A DNA stretch of 64,000 nucleotides from the NCBI GenBank assembly GCA_017979445.1, contig CM030718.1, positions 27,709,021 to 27,773,020 on the forward strand. Direction: 5' to 3'. The DNA is from Akebia trifoliata (lineage: Eukaryota > Streptophyta > Magnoliopsida > Ranunculales > Lardizabalaceae). Made by a program: the position numbers and the translations under genes. Below, piece by piece: positions 11,851 through 27,284 of this stretch (within the stretch, counting starts at the first letter, position 1; every line of letters starts with the position of its first letter). Under the pieces are notes generated by a model. It was not told the origin of the DNA and ran no database searches. It saw only the letters and a list, made by a program, of their open reading frames with translations.

Positions 11851-13660
11851 TAGACACCTCAATTTGAACGGGCCACTTCTCGAAAGAGCCCAAAAATATC
11901 GATTTTCCAAATAAATGGGCCAACGGGCCTTAAGGGCCCAACTCATTGAAAATGGACATTTTTACCAAACCGAGGCCCCTAAGACCTCTCAATGGTTTAG
12001 GAGGCCACCAAAAGGACTCGGCCTACCTTACGACTTCCCAACATTCACCGCTCCGCTTCCAAAATAAAAAACGTCAAATTTTCGATAAATTTCACTAACG
12101 GGCCTAAAAAGCCCGATTCGCCAACACGTGGCATTTTTGATCAAATTAATGATTGCAAAAATCTAAAAAAATTAAAAATTAAAAAGGTGAGACTTGAGAT
12201 CCTACCCCTCCTCTACTATCACCGCTCCGCCTCAGTATTCGTAAAAATCATTTCTAAAACCCAAGCCCAACACTACAAAGCCCACAAATCATTAACCATA
12301 TCCAATTCATTATCCAACCCACAACCCTAACCCATAAACCACAACCCACATCAACCAATCACTCTTTTATCATCAAAAGATGACACATGTCATCACCCCA
12401 TCTCACCTCCCTCACCCAACTACCTATCCCATTATTTGCTTTAAATCCCATCTACCCACACAATCAACCCATCACCTTTTCTCTCAAATCAAAACATCTA
12501 CCCACACCCCTAACCTATACCTCCCCTAATATACCCTCATCATCCCTACAAAACCTACATCTACAACCTAAACCTACACCATCCTCTCAAGTCAAACACT
12601 CAACCTCTCCCATCAACCTATCCCAACCCTTCATTTCCACCCACTTTGACACATGGCATCATCTCCTTCATCCTCCCAAAATATCATCAACCACCTCTTT
12701 AAATCCTTCATTCTCTTAACCAAACACCATTTAATCTCAACCACCATCTTAAACTTACCTCACCAAACACTCCACCCAAATGGGTTGGGTATGGATCCCA
12801 ACCATTTGGGTCAAAAACTCACCCATTTAACCCCCTTACCTAAATACCCTCCAATCTCCTCTAAATTACACCCACTTCTCCCTCAAACTCATAACCATTC
12901 TACCCATTTTCTTCACTTCACCCCATTATATCCCTAAAATAACTCCTAAACATCTATAAATACCCTCCTCCTCTTCCCAAAAATGGCCCCCAACTTCTCA
13001 TTACAACATTCTCCCCAACACTCTCTCTACTAACAACCATCATCAATTCTCACCAAGTTTACCAACTCTTTCACACAAATCCTCTACAAGTCTCACTAAA
13101 ACAAAAGAAATCCCTACTCTCTCTAATCACTTCTTCCCATTCTCATACTCTCATATTATACTAAGGACTCAAGAAGACTCAAGCAAGAAGAAGAAAAGAA
13201 GAAACAAGATACAAGGTGGGTTTGAAGCACACCCCCTCTCTTTCTCTAACCTTCTACTCTTTCCCTCTTCTAACACCCCCTTCTTCTATTTTATTTTACC
13301 CCTTTTGATGATTGGGCCCCAAGGCTAAGGTTCATAAGGGTCATTTCCATTAATGAAATGACCTTATGATCAAGCCGAAAATGAATCCCTACTTAGGGAA
13401 CATATGCACCCACGTGGCACATTTTTTTCACCTTATTTTAAAAATAAAAAATGATCGAGTTATTTGAGGTTACCGCCACGTGGCGGGGAGGAAAGGGTGC
13501 CTAACACCTTCCCTTTTCTTCAACCGAGCCGCTTACCCAAATCTCGAGGTTTGACTACCCCTTATCCATTGTGAGTCACTAAAATGCCAAAAATCTCATC
13601 TTTTGGAAAATGTACCCCGGGTGACCATTCACACCCACTTCCAACTTGAATGGTGGCGAC
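11851..13660 (+). mobile_element. Tat/Ogre-like LTR, forward orientation
   Basis: Begins tgtagacacctcaatttg and ends near gaatggtggcgactccaaat, resembling the LTR end and tRNA-Arg primer-binding junction of plant Tat/Ogre retrotransposons. It contains a TATA box (ctataaataccc near 12955) followed by a CT-rich leader and a donor-like caaggtgggt near 13213. No gag-pol domain adjoins, so it is a solo LTR or remnant. Low-complexity frames within it are not genes. Confidence 0.55.
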
Positions 13661-13769
13661 TCCAAATCATTGTAGATGTAGTCATCATAATGACGAAATC
13701 ACGCGTCTATAGCATGTTGAGTTTTAAGTTTAATGGACTTATGTGGTGGGTTAAATAGGCATATTAATG

Positions 13770-13996
13770 GGTTAAATTAAATTAGACTAAAGTTGGGTAA
13801 GATTGAGAAGTGATGATGGTGTAGATGAGAGATGAAGTAAGTCTTTGGCCTATGGGCCATGTAGGAAGGGCCTTAAGCCATTTATTAAAAGAAATATGAT
13901 TTTTTTTAAGGTTTGCGCTTAAAGGCCCATTCCAATTTGTTATGGATTTTGGGGCACTTTGCATGAAGGGAACGTCCAAATTTGGGTGTTTACACA
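13770..13996 (-). mobile_element. Tat/Ogre-like LTR 5' end, reverse orientation
   Basis: The plus-strand terminus aaatttgggtgtttaca is the inverse of the LTR start tgtaaacacccaaattt, preceded by similar gggcc-rich phrases. It may be the severed 5' end of the reversed LTR at 10530-11850, with the forward LTR inserted between. Confidence 0.4.
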
Positions 13997-14208
13997 TACA
14001 TTTTCTCATGATATACAAAGATGTGCAGTTGTATATCCCAAGAAAATGTATAGTTCCAAGTCCATGCCATTTCAGTCGAGTATTGATCAAGTGAAGGCTT
14101 TATCGTTAGAAAATCATTATTCTTTGAGTTATTATGTGGGAGTTGAGTTAGAAAATCATTACACTTGTTTTTTATGTGAGGGATGCTATTGTCACCTAAG
14201 CTTCAACT

Positions 14209-14540
14209 TTTTTTTTTATAAGTATAAAATATATTAAAGAAGAGGAACAAAATATACAAGAAAAAAAGGTTGGGGTAACCCTTCAAAGAAAAGTAAAAAC
14301 GAACGAAAAAATTTCAAAACATTAATGATTACACAAGGAATTCCATCTAAAAACAAAGTCATCGAAAGTAGTCCATAAAAACTCTATGTTCATATTTGAT
14401 CAAAAGTATACAAAAGCCCAAGATCTCCAAGAAAACGCCATGAGAACATATCGCCTTACTTTTGAACCCCTTATTATCTCTCTCATTCCACAACCCCCAA
14501 GGGAAGCATAACCCAGAGGTAGCCCCAAGCAATGATTAAA
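14209..14540 (-). mobile_element. 5'-truncated LINE 3' end
   Basis: Minus-strand translation gives CFPWGLWNERDNKGFKSKA, resembling the tail of the zinc-finger RT module of plant LINEs (W..W.ERN..F..K). A poly-A tract (plus-strand poly-T at about 14209-14219) ends it. It interrupts a MITE whose parts flank it (attgtcacctaagcttcaac at left, attaaaacacgcacctatc at right). Confidence 0.4.
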
Positions 14541-14559
14541 ACACGCACCTATCAAACGT

Positions 14560-16330
14560 TACAAAAGTTCGGTTCAAATTATTATCTCAACAAAACATTG
14601 TAACAGTCATTTAAACAATTTTAGTAGTTGTTTAAAAGTATGATTAAGCTCATATAAAATTAATCAAACAACTATAAAATTGGGGGTGAAGAGGAAAGAT
14701 AATAATATAGGATAATATGGACCCACTCCACTGTAATTGAATCGATGTTTATCCACCACAAAACTGTACCATAGTGGGATCTATTATTGTGTTATATATA
14801 TATATATATACATGGTTGGGATTCGTAGACTTATGAAAAGTGAACTCGTATTTTCATACGTAATCTTGACTGTGTATTTGTGAGATTCAACGATTGGGAT
14901 AAAAGATGTATCTCAAAAATATATTACGAATCCCTAAGATAAATCTCAACCGTTGGATTTTTCAAATACAATGTCAAGATTATGTGTGAACATGAGTTCA
15001 CTTTCATGAGTCTACAAATCCCAAAATATATATTTAGGGTTTAAAGGGGGTAAAAAAGAAAAAAAATAGTAACATTAGAAGGATATCATTGAAAAATGGA
15101 GAGGAGATAAGTGACAATAGAGTTGAAAGGGTGAGAGAGAAAATACAATAAAATTATAGGGGTATTATTAAAAAATGAGAAAGAAGAGAAGACAGACAAT
15201 GAAATTGAAGGGAGTGAAGAAGAAAAATAATAAAGTTGATTATGTGGATCTCACTCCATTATATCCAGAGAGAACGTTTATCCTTTACAAAATTGTATGT
15301 GAGTATGGTCCACAATCGTATTATTATTATTATTAATTATAAATAATACAACAATAATTATCTTCTAATTGTTAATATTTATTTTTATTTCACGCATAAA
15401 TAGCGAGATGTTTCATACTAAGTTTATGACAATTTCATTTAACATGAATTTTTTATGAGAGTCTCATTTGTAGTAGTGATTTACAATACATTTTTCTTGA
15501 CAAAGTTTATTAATAAAAGTTATATGATGTTCATATTCAAGTCATATAAATTTTACTCCTGATTTCATAGTAAAGATGAGTTTTCAAATAAATATGATGT
15601 TAATTGAGACATTGGAGTAAACTAAAACATCTCAATAATTTTCAGAAGTAACTATACACAAATTACTAATATCAATTGTACCATTGGGATAAATCAAACC
15701 AAGAAGAGTGCATATGACTCTCAAGTACATATGACTCTCTCTTAAAGAGGATTATTGAGTTTATCCAATTAGGAGTTTCATGATTTAGAAACTAAGTCAT
15801 TGTGTTAATCTCATAAAAAACTCCCAACCATAACCTATAGTAAAAAATGCTTATCGAAACACAATTGAAATCTAATCCAACCCATCAAATTGAATTTTTC
15901 ACAAATGAAACAATACAACAATATATATTTCAAAATTTGAATTTCAATAATAAAGTTTTGTATCAGATTTCATGATTTTTAATCAGAAATAAACAAGAGA
16001 GACTAAAATTCATTAGAAATCACGTCGATTTTTTACTAATCCAACAAAAAAAAAACATAGTTGTAAATTAGGGTTAGAAGTTTTGGAATGGATTGATTTT
16101 TTGCGATGATGATTTTTATGGTAAAGAGATTGACCTCACCAAAATTCAACTCATTCCAAAAATTTTAACCCTAATTTTCAAGTTGAAGAATTGTGGATCG
16201 TCCGATTTTATAAATCACTTTTGATGGAGTTAGAAGTTTCAGAATGAGCTGATTTTTGGTGAGGATGATCTCCTCATCATATAAATTCTCTTCACAAAAA
16301 ATCAGCTATTCTAAAACTTTTAACCCATAC
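14560..16330. other. Gene-free repeat-rich spacer before uS11
   Basis: Holds MITE interior (14560-14700), a gtggat/ccca-type repeat with (TA)n at 14795-14815, the ggggta/aataaagt repeat at 15020-15335 with a (TAT)n tail, and two inverted stretches (gttagaagttttggaatg, ccaaaaattttaaccct) near 16070-16180. No gene seen. Confidence 0.5.
15020..15335. repeat. 'gggttaagggggtaaaag'-type repeat
   Basis: Starts tagggtttaaagggggtaaa and ends gtggtccacaatcgtatt(att)n-like. Related in layout to 5062-5370 and 41585-41850. Confidence 0.4.
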
Positions 16331-16464
16331 ATTGAAAAAATGTTTGGCTGTCTTTAGGACCTTCGAATGCCACCATATATACATACGATCCAGAGATGTG
16401 AGTGTACCGACTTATACCATGGGTGTAAGTAGTTCGATAGCAACTCAGAGTTTACGTCGAAAAG

Positions 16465-16606
16465 AAACCCTAGAGTCCTTGCTCAAAAGAGATAAGGGCA
16501 TTTCAGTCATTTAACTTTCTCTACTAAAAGGAGAGAGACTCAATCCTCCTCGTGCTCCTCGTGTTTTCGAAAGTTGAGAACGAAGAGATCTGTTCAGAAA
16601 CCCTAG
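16465..16606 (+). promoter_or_regulatory. Two telo-box motifs upstream of uS11
   Basis: AAACCCTAG occurs at 16465-16473 and 16598-16606. The second copy lies 30 bases before the ATG, so it is probably in the 5' leader. A pyrimidine-rich tract (ctttctct, near 16515) lies between the two copies. This matches the telo-box layout of plant ribosomal-protein genes and parallels the eIF3f upstream region. Confidence 0.6.
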
Positions 16607-16635
16607 CTTTCGAATCCATCTTATCAAGGGAAGCC

Positions 16636-19630
<2,995 letters not shown>

Positions 19631-20197
19631 GTTCATTCCATGGCGCATTGGTGGTGGTGGTATTCGTCATTTTCATCCGAGACTTTGTTATTTAGTTGTT
19701 TGGAAAGACATCCATGGTTTTGTTGGTTCCTTTTGTTCAAGTTATTGGCTGACAATTATTTTGAGCACTCAAAAAACTGATGGTGGGTTTTTTAAAGTTT
19801 TATCAAGCAGACGTGACAACAATATTTTCCCTAGTTTAGTTAAAATGGCAATGTTGGTGAATATGTGTTTGTCCCTTTTTTTTTTTTTTTTCTATTTTCT
19901 CTTTCCCTCTTTCCTCTCTCCCATTTATCAGAGTATTTAGTGCCTAATTCTTCTTGTGATTGCTTTCTTTGTCTTGGGTTATTAACCAATTCACGGTACG
20001 GTTTGTACTGGGTTCATAAAATTAAGTGAACCATGGACCCACCAACCAGTGAACCAAAGCATGAAATTTGGTGAATCAAATGTTTTTTAATTGATTTTTG
20101 TTTTTCATTGGTCATATGTAAAGTTTAGATTATTTTATTAATTTATTTCTATTTAACTTGCGGTTGTGACCTGTGACCGAACTTGCCCACACTAGAG

Positions 20198-20426
20198 CAT
20201 GGTTTTTAAACTTGGCATCATGTCTCGTCTCGTTCAGTTCCGATATCGAGTCATCTTGAACGAGTTTTCCGATACGTTTGAGATGTCTCGTGAGACAAAT
20301 TGAAAAATTGAATGTGACTCGTAAATCTCGATCAAAAAATGATTTTGTGAGTTGGTCTCGTTCAGTTTAGAATATCGAGTTAACTTGGGCGATACGTCTT
20401 GGTCTTGAATGAGTTTAAAAATCATG
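20198..20426. mobile_element. CTCG-rich TIR element with 8-bp target duplication
   Basis: The termini catggtttttaaac and gtttaaaaatcatg are inverted repeats with one mismatch. Flanks cactagag (left) and cactaggg (right) look like an 8-base target duplication. The interior is full of tctcg/gagac words. Confidence 0.7.
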
Positions 20427-20514
20427 CACTAGGGTGTGGCCAAGAGTTTTCAAATTCTATGGGTTAATATGCCATTGCAACAGATTTTAGTCAAAATTTC
20501 TTTTTTCACTCTTA

Positions 20515-20697
20515 GAGTGGAGCACTTGCCCACATAAGAGTTTTCAAATATTTTAGGGGCGGATAAAGAAATTTGCCCCCACAATTTTTCTTCCCACCAT
20601 TAGTTGCCCTAACAACTACTTTAATTGTCCCCACCCACAATTTTTTTTCTACTCTTGATTGCCCTCACATAAGCAAAATCCTGGCTCCGCCTCTGTT
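20515..20697. mobile_element. Decayed hAT-like MITE
   Basis: Ends aaaatcctggctccgcctctg, matching the right end of the element at 43808-44149, and has the family's tgcccccaca and ccctcacataag words. The left end is not identifiable. Confidence 0.45.
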
Positions 20698-22170
20698 CTC
20701 AACCTACCCCATCAAACTGGGTTCATTTTAGATTGATGAACCACAAACTCCAAACCTGACTTTGAAAGGTAGGTTCCAAAAAAGATTGATCATAGATTAC
20801 GATAACGGATTAGAAGAAATATTCAAATTGAAGCTCATAAGAAACTGAAAACACAATGTCGATGGAGATGATAAAAGAAGATATGAGTTCGCACTCTTAC
20901 AATCAGAATTTTTGTTTGGATATTGGAATGAAGGAGGATTCTTCTGGGGAAAATCTGAACCTTTTCATATTCTTGGTTTTTAAATGAATTACAGATTCTA
21001 GATGCTTAGAATCATTTCTCTCAAAATCTATAATGGAAATCAAGACATTTTTCTCAAATCTAACATGTAAATTGAAACAACCATTTGATGCTCAATTTTC
21101 TTACTGTTTTTCACACATGGTGGGAAGATGTTTCAAGACTCCAAAATGAAGCTCATAAGAGTTAAATCCATTTAGGAGCCATGGATGCTTTTTGACTTGT
21201 TTCTCAATGAAAAGTTGGGTGTTTTACCAGAATGGTCCATTATTTTGGTACAATTTTACTCAACGAGATGTTTTAGGATTATCTTTGTTGGAAAGGTTAC
21301 TACTTCAATAGATTGCTACCACAGAACTGAAACTAGAAACCCATTTTGTGCATCAATTCCTAATTCCATAAATGTGCCTTTGTTTGGCCTGTTCTTTTAA
21401 ACCAAAAGTGTGCTTCCTCTCTAGCCAAATTTTAGTCTAACAAATTTGTAAATTTTCAATTAAATTGTAAACAAACCAATTAGATCTAACTATTGGTTAC
21501 AATTAGGGCTGCAACTTGGGTGGGTTAGGTCTGGACATAGTTAGCTTGGGTTCGGCCTCGGGTTCGAACAAAAAAAAAAACGTTGACTCAAATTGGATTG
21601 GGCACGGGTATAAGTTTCGGGCAAATCCGTTTTGCCTGAACCTGAATTTAATATGATTATAACTTAAAAATATTTCTTATCTTGATTACCTCCACACTCA
21701 TAAGTCATATGAGTGATCATTTATCAAAATTAATGTGTGATTATTTTTGTTAGATAAATAATTGATTTGTTATTAATGTTTTTTTTATATTGTTTAATTC
21801 TATACTGTACAATGATTATATTCTCGGTTTGAACTGAATTAACTTGCACCCTTAGTGCGAATGTGCTATAATTCTTTGTAACGATGAGGTAATAACTTGG
21901 ACAAACTTCTGTAATGGTAGAATGGTGTGTTTTAATCTTTAATTGGGATGTGGTAATTAATTTAAGAAATTGTTTTTCACCAAGCACCTCACAGTTTTTA
22001 AAACGCTTCTAGACCATAAAAGTATGTCCTGAATTCTCAACAATGATCTCACAAATGCCATTCTTATAAAAGTGATTCAATAGAAGCATTTCTATAGAAA
22101 GCAAAGCTGCCCCAAACAAGTCCTTAGTTTTAACTTTTGAGTTGGTTCTTCTTGAGACATCTTGTGAAAG

Positions 22171-24390
22171 TCACCAATAATCCTTACAAGAACAAACACC
22201 TCCCTTGAAATGATGAAACCGATACCGATCCCGCAACAATATCTCTCTATCGTAAATCTTAGAAATGAGCTTAGCAACAGAGTGGCAGTCGCCACAGACA
22301 CGAAGGTTCTTCACAATACGAACTGGAGATGGTGAGCTTGTACAAATGAGGCCATAAGCCATTGCTAGCTTTTCACTGTGAAGGTACAAAGCTTGTTCCT
22401 TCACATCGTCATCTTCTATATCTTGCAATACCTGGGACTTGTTTGGCACGTAACCTACTGATTTCAATCTTGATGCAATCTCACCCAACTTTGAATATAT
22501 CTTTGTTGACAGAGGGTGAGAGTTATCTCCTACTAGAAACTCATGAACCACACCATCAACCTCTATAGAGCTACAACCCGGCTCTTTATTGATTCCCGAA
22601 TCTCTCATAAGCTTCCTTAACCTTGAAACTCCATCCCATCTCCCAACTTTCGCATATATATTAGATAAAAGTACATATGCTCCATGATTCCGAGGTTCCA
22701 ACTCAAGCAAACGGTTACAAGCATGTTCAGCTAAATTAACATTTTCGTGAATCATACATGCACCAAGCAATGCACCCCAAATAGAAGCACCGGGGACTAT
22801 CGGCATTTTCTCTATTAGTCCCATTGCTTCTTCCAAGAGACCAGCCCGACCAAGCATATCAACCATGCAACCATAGTGCTTGAGTTGGGGTTCTACTCCA
22901 TGAACCAACAACATTTGGTCGAAATGAAGTCTACCTTCCTCCACTAATCCGGCATGACTACAAGCACATAAGACATTTGTAAAAGTAACATCGTTGGGCT
23001 TAACATTAGCCTCTTGCATACCCAAGAAGAGATCAATTGCATCGTTGCCGTGTCCATGCATAGACAACCCAGCAATCATGGCACTCCATACATACACGTC
23101 TTTCTTCTCAGAAGATCGAAACACCTCAAGCGCTTTCTCTAGATCCCCACATTTCGCATACATGTCGATGAGTGAGCTTGTGATATGGCAATTCATCTCA
23201 AAACTTTGCTTTTTTATGTAAACATGAATCCACCCACCCAACTCAATCGCACCTAATTGAGCACAAGCTGAAAGCGTGCTAACAAGAGTGACCTCATCGG
23301 GTTTTGCATTCTTGTCGAGTTGTAGTTCATGGAAGAGAGAAAGAGCCTCCTTCGGCTGACCACTTTGTTCATAAGCTGAGATGAGGGAATTCCATGCGGC
23401 AATATCTTGACTAGGCATCGAATTAAAAAGATGCCGAGCAACAACAAATTCTCCCATTTTTGCATACCCAACAATCATTGTTGTCCACGAGACCGTGTCC
23501 TTCTCACACATCTTATCAAAGATTCTTTTTGCTTCTTCAAGATTCCCACATTTTGTATACATATCAAGCATGGCATTACTCAAAATCAAGTTCGTTTCGA
23601 TCTCATTCATCTCGATATAAGAATGAACCCACTTTCCAAGCTCCAAGTTTGTACTCTTCGCACAAGCCGAAAGAACACTCACCATGGTGACATCATTAGG
23701 TTTTATATTCTCCTCCTCCATTCCTTGAAACAACTCCAAAGCCTCTTCGAGACAATCCGCTTGTACAAAAGCAGTAATCATAGAATTCCAAGAAACCACA
23801 TCTCTCTTAGGAATTTTCACAAACACTTTATAAGCCTGATTCAAATTCCCACACGACGCATAAAAATGAACTAAAGAATTGAGAATGAAAACATCCGAAT
23901 CAAGCGAAGATTTAATGGCCATTCCATGAAACACTTCTCCGTGACGTAAAGCCAAGAGCTCCGAAGCGGCTTTAATCAAGAAAGGGAAGGTGAATTTGTT
24001 GGGTGGGTCAGGGCATTGATGAAGCATTTGGAAGAAGATTATGAAGCTTTCGGTAGGGTCAGGACTGGAAGCATAAGCACGAATGAGAGTGTTCCATGAG
24101 TAGATATTTGGATGGGGAATTTGATCAAACACTTGGCGGGCGTAATCGAGGCTTGATGAGAAGGGAGAGAGAGCAGAGATGGTGATGAGTCTGCTGACTG
24201 AGAAAGGGTCGAAGAAAAGACCGATACGGAGCATATGAGCATGGATTTGCTTCACTTGTGTTATATCGGAACATTGATCGATTAAAGAAATTATCGGATG
24301 GTCCGCAAAGTATCGGTTGTTGTTGTTGGCTTTTGTGATGTGGTGGTCGTGATGTGGTAGGGAGATGAGTGGGGGATTAAGAGCTGTCAT
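22171..24390 (-). CDS. OTP81: PLS-DYW pentatricopeptide RNA-editing factor, OTP81/QED1-like
   Basis: Intronless 739-residue protein. It has a run of PLS-type pentatricopeptide motifs (for example [64 protein letters not shown]), then E/E+ motifs ([20 protein letters not shown]), then a DYW domain. The DYW domain keeps the zinc and catalytic signature of a cytidine deaminase: [15 protein letters not shown] and the terminal CSCKDYW. Such proteins bind organelle RNA and convert specific cytidines to uridines. The sequence, including [26 protein letters not shown] and the 739-residue length, closely matches Arabidopsis At2g29760 (OTP81/QED1, 738 residues, chloroplast) as I remember it. The N-terminus has few acidic residues, compatible with a transit peptide. 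The reading frame is intact. Family certain, orthology likely. Confidence 0.93.
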   Translation of the reverse strand: MTALNPPLISLPHHDHHITKANNNNRYFADHPIISLIDQCSDITQVKQIHAHMLRIGLFFDPFSVSRLITISALSPFSSSLDYARQVFDQIPHPNIYSWNTLIRAYASSPDPTESFIIFFQMLHQCPDPPNKFTFPFLIKAASELLALRHGEVFHGMAIKSSLDSDVFILNSLVHFYASCGNLNQAYKVFVKIPKRDVVSWNSMITAFVQADCLEEALELFQGMEEENIKPNDVTMVSVLSACAKSTNLELGKWVHSYIEMNEIETNLILSNAMLDMYTKCGNLEEAKRIFDKMCEKDTVSWTTMIVGYAKMGEFVVARHLFNSMPSQDIAAWNSLISAYEQSGQPKEALSLFHELQLDKNAKPDEVTLVSTLSACAQLGAIELGGWIHVYIKKQSFEMNCHITSSLIDMYAKCGDLEKALEVFRSSEKKDVYVWSAMIAGLSMHGHGNDAIDLFLGMQEANVKPNDVTFTNVLCACSHAGLVEEGRLHFDQMLLVHGVEPQLKHYGCMVDMLGRAGLLEEAMGLIEKMPIVPGASIWGALLGACMIHENVNLAEHACNRLLELEPRNHGAYVLLSNIYAKVGRWDGVSRLRKLMRDSGINKEPGCSSIEVDGVVHEFLVGDNSHPLSTKIYSKLGEIASRLKSVGYVPNKSQVLQDIEDDDVKEQALYLHSEKLAMAYGLICTSSPSPVRIVKNLRVCGDCHSVAKLISKIYDREILLRDRYRFHHFKGGVCSCKDYW

Positions 24391-26326
24391 GATTTGTTTC
24401 GTAGCGTTCCTTGTGTGACAGTTGAAGATAAAGAGTCATGCAGAGGTGACACAAACGGAGACGCAAAGGTGACAAAATGATGTGGTGTCGCACATATGAC
24501 CGTAGATGATTTTCCGCGAGATACGAATAAAAGGTTGACGTAAACTAATATATGTATCATTCTACCCATGGCTAGGTTTGTTTGGAAGATTACAAAGCAA
24601 GTCAAAATCCATCATTTTCTTCATCAAGATTTCTTTATTTGGATTTAAAATTCTAAAATTACGAAAAATATTGGAACTTTTCAATCTTTTTTTTTCTTTA
24701 ATATTAATATTTATTTTTTCTAACAATTAGATTAATTGTCAACGCTAGAAACTCAATAAAAAAAGAAAGAGAGAAGAAATTCAATTTCTTTCCATCTTAT
24801 TTGATTTAACAGTAGAAAAATTAAAGTTTGGAGAAAAAAAAAGGGTAGAATTGTAATTTTTAGTATTCTTATTAGTCATGAACATTTCTTTTCTCTTCGA
24901 TTTGGAGAGAAAAAATAAAGAAAAAATTGATCTATTTTTCTCTTCATCATTCTTCTTTTTTCTCCTCACTTAACAATCCAAATAAGAGAAATGGAGAGAA
25001 ACTCACTTTTTTTTCTCCATTTCTCTAAATCAAACACATTGTAAAAGTAATTGTAATTGTAAACTGTAATAACTTTGATTTCTAATTTTATGAATTTTTT
25101 TTTTAATTAATTTTTAGGGAGAATAATTGTATTAGTGAGAAAATTTTGTTATGTAAATTTGCATTTTTTGAAACCAAGATATGAACCAATACTCCTATTA
25201 CTCACCTCATTGTTGTAGATGAATCAAATTCTACCATCGTGCTATAGGATTTGCATTACATTTCCCTTTCTTTAATTTCACTTGATTTAAATAAGAAATA
25301 AGTTAATATAATTGACTTTGGTTTGTTTATTTGTTTCTACTTAGTTTTTTATTATAATTTTTTTAATGTCAAAAATCCTTTGACTCATGGTCAACCGAGA
25401 TGATTCAGGCAGAGATGACTCATCCAAGACAACTTGGTCTCAATCATTGACGAGACGAGACGTCAGATTAAAACCATGAGTGGAGCAAGTCAGCAACATC
25501 TACCTTTAAAAAAAGGAAAATCTTAGAGGGACTTTGTTTCACATTGCATTGATGTGGTGGCATAGATGTGTTTCTTAAAGATAGGATTGAAAAACATCTA
25601 TGATTATGTGTCCACCTCCTCGTCAACGCAGTGAAAAACAAAATCCTCCCCCCCCCCCCCCTCGGCACAACTTGAAAAATAAAAAAAATCAGGTGATTTA
25701 GATTTGCCTCCCTAGACCTCAATTTTATTAATGGACTCAAGCGAAAAGATCAAAATATCCTCATCTTCAACTTCAAACTACCCCTTGATTTTTTCTCATA
25801 AAATTAGTCATCTCAAGTTCTTAAATCTCTATAATATCTTTTTGTTATATACTATTTTTTTTCCCTTTCATTTTTCATCTCAAGTTCATTGTTTTTCATC
25901 TTGTCTTAACCTATTGTAGAAAATCCTTATTTTTACCCAAATGTTTTTCGTTTTCCCTATTTTTCCTTGAGTTTCGAAGGTTGATCTAGATAAAATCTTT
26001 AGGTTAAAGATGAGAGTAAAAGTTTTACTAAAAGAGGTCGAAGATGATTGGTTTTGAGAACCAAAAACTTGACTTTTGGCTAGGGGTTGTAGATGAGGGC
26101 ATTTGGGTCTTTTCCTATTAGTCTATGAAGAGGACTTAAGTCAAGGGAGGTATATCATTAGTACCAAAACCTAGAGGGTAACTCTAATATTCATTAAAAC
26201 GTAGGGTGGTGTATCTAAATCACCTCTAAAATAAATTAGCAAAAGCTCCCTCTCTTGTTTCTATTTCATAAAGAATAACGCACCCTCTGTCTCTCTCATT
26301 GACGTCTCTGCGTGCGAGCGAGAGCG
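24391..26326. other. Divergent intergenic region between the PPR and PH1 genes
   Basis: Head-to-head promoters flank it. Contents: an A/G- and T/C-rich stretch at 24757-25040 resembling the uS11 intron element, a TIR-element fragment at 25372-25480, a poly-C run at about 25651, and a GC-poor leader to PH1. No gene seen. Confidence 0.5.
25372..25480. repeat. CTCG-rich TIR family fragment
   Basis: Contains gagatgactcatccaagaca and ends gtcagattaaaaccatgag, matching the family's right terminus. The left end is lost. Confidence 0.5.
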
Positions 26327-26752
26327 ATGGCAAGCCTCTGGCGAGCCGTCACTGGTTCGACCGAAGAAGACTACGGAGGGGTCGAGTTCTGGTCTGAACC
26401 GGAGCGAACCGGATGGCTCACAAAACAGGGAGAGTACATAAAGACGTGGCGTCGTCGTTGGTTCGTCCTAAAGCAAGGTAAGCTCTTCTGGTTCAAGGAT
26501 TCGTACGTGTCGCCCGCCTCGAAGCCTCGAGGTGTCATCCCTGTTGGCACGTGCCTCACTGTCAAGGGTGCTGAAGACGTCCTTAACAAACAGTTCGCTT
26601 TCCAGCTCTCAACCAGCAAAGAAACCATGTACTTCATCGCTGATTCTGATAAAGAGAAGGAAGAGTGGATCAATTCGATCGGACGGTCCATCGTTCAGCA
26701 TTCAAGATCTGTTACTGATTCCGAGGTTGTCGATTACGAAATCAAGCGGTAA
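26327..26752 (+). CDS. PH1: Small pleckstrin-homology protein, AtPH1-like
   Basis: Single-exon protein of 141 residues made almost entirely of one PH domain (about residues 25-125), the fold that binds phosphoinositides on membranes. The core reads RTGWLTKQGEYIKTWRRRWF, then VLKQGKLFWFKDS and KEKEEWINSIGRSIVQHSR. The basic patch between the first two strands is the usual lipid-binding loop. The C-terminus SVTDSEVVDY also matches Arabidopsis PH1, which binds PI3P and acts on endosomes. I chose the ATG at 26327 because homologues begin M-x-S-(I/L)-W-R; the upstream in-frame codon at 26312 is GTG, not ATG. The stop overlaps a splice-donor-like cggtaagg, so a longer spliced form cannot be excluded, but the length fits the family. 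Confidence 0.92.
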   Translation: MASLWRAVTGSTEEDYGGVEFWSEPERTGWLTKQGEYIKTWRRRWFVLKQGKLFWFKDSYVSPASKPRGVIPVGTCLTVKGAEDVLNKQFAFQLSTSKETMYFIADSDKEKEEWINSIGRSIVQHSRSVTDSEVVDYEIKR

Positions 26753-27284
26753 GGATCTGATTTCTTCTTTTTTGTCTTCTTTGTGATTTGTGATCAAACA
26801 CCAAAGATCTGATCTTTGATCTCGTGTTGATTCGTCCATATTTTATATGAATTTCGGGTTTTTTTGTATATTTGTAAAGATCATTTGATGTTTGATCTTT
26901 GTGACTGAATGATCGATGTATCATGTATAGGATTATGTTCTTTTTGTGGACTTTTTGTTTCAATTTCATATTTTTCTGGTTGGATCTTGAAGGAGTTTTG
27001 GTTAATTATAGTAGATCTCTATGTTGATTGATTTCTATGGTCTTGAATCTATAAATCTATTCTTCAATCTTGTTTCGATTCTAGTTTTGGATGTTTAGCG
27101 TTTTGGACTACATGTTTGTTGTGATTTTGTCTGATATTGTTTCGTTCTTTGAGGCATTTCATCAAATACATTGTGAACAGGACTGAAACCTGAGCAGAAT
27201 AGAAACTCTATTAACATTTCCATTTGGATCGATTTTAACTTCACTATCTGATGTGATGTAGGACATCTACAATCCTAGTTAGAA

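Larger units (their letters stand above)
19631..22170. other. Gene-free spacer between uS11 and the PPR gene
   Basis: Contains the uS11 3' flank, a TIR element (20198-20426), a decayed hAT-like piece (20515-20697), a gggttcggcctcgggttcga patch near 21550, and a fragment of the ttaattggg MITE interior near 21940. No gene seen. Confidence 0.55.

Noticed and set aside
12387..12937. Overlapping proline/serine/threonine-rich frames (110 and 94 residues)
   Set aside because: They lie inside the C-rich body of the forward LTR, have simple composition (mostly P, S, T, L, H) and match no family; chance open frames.
23407..23874. 155-residue plus-strand frame
   Set aside because: Antisense shadow of the PPR gene on the minus strand.
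26312..26326. Upstream extension of the PH1 protein by five residues
   Set aside because: The upstream codon is GTG; homologues start at the ATG at 26327.
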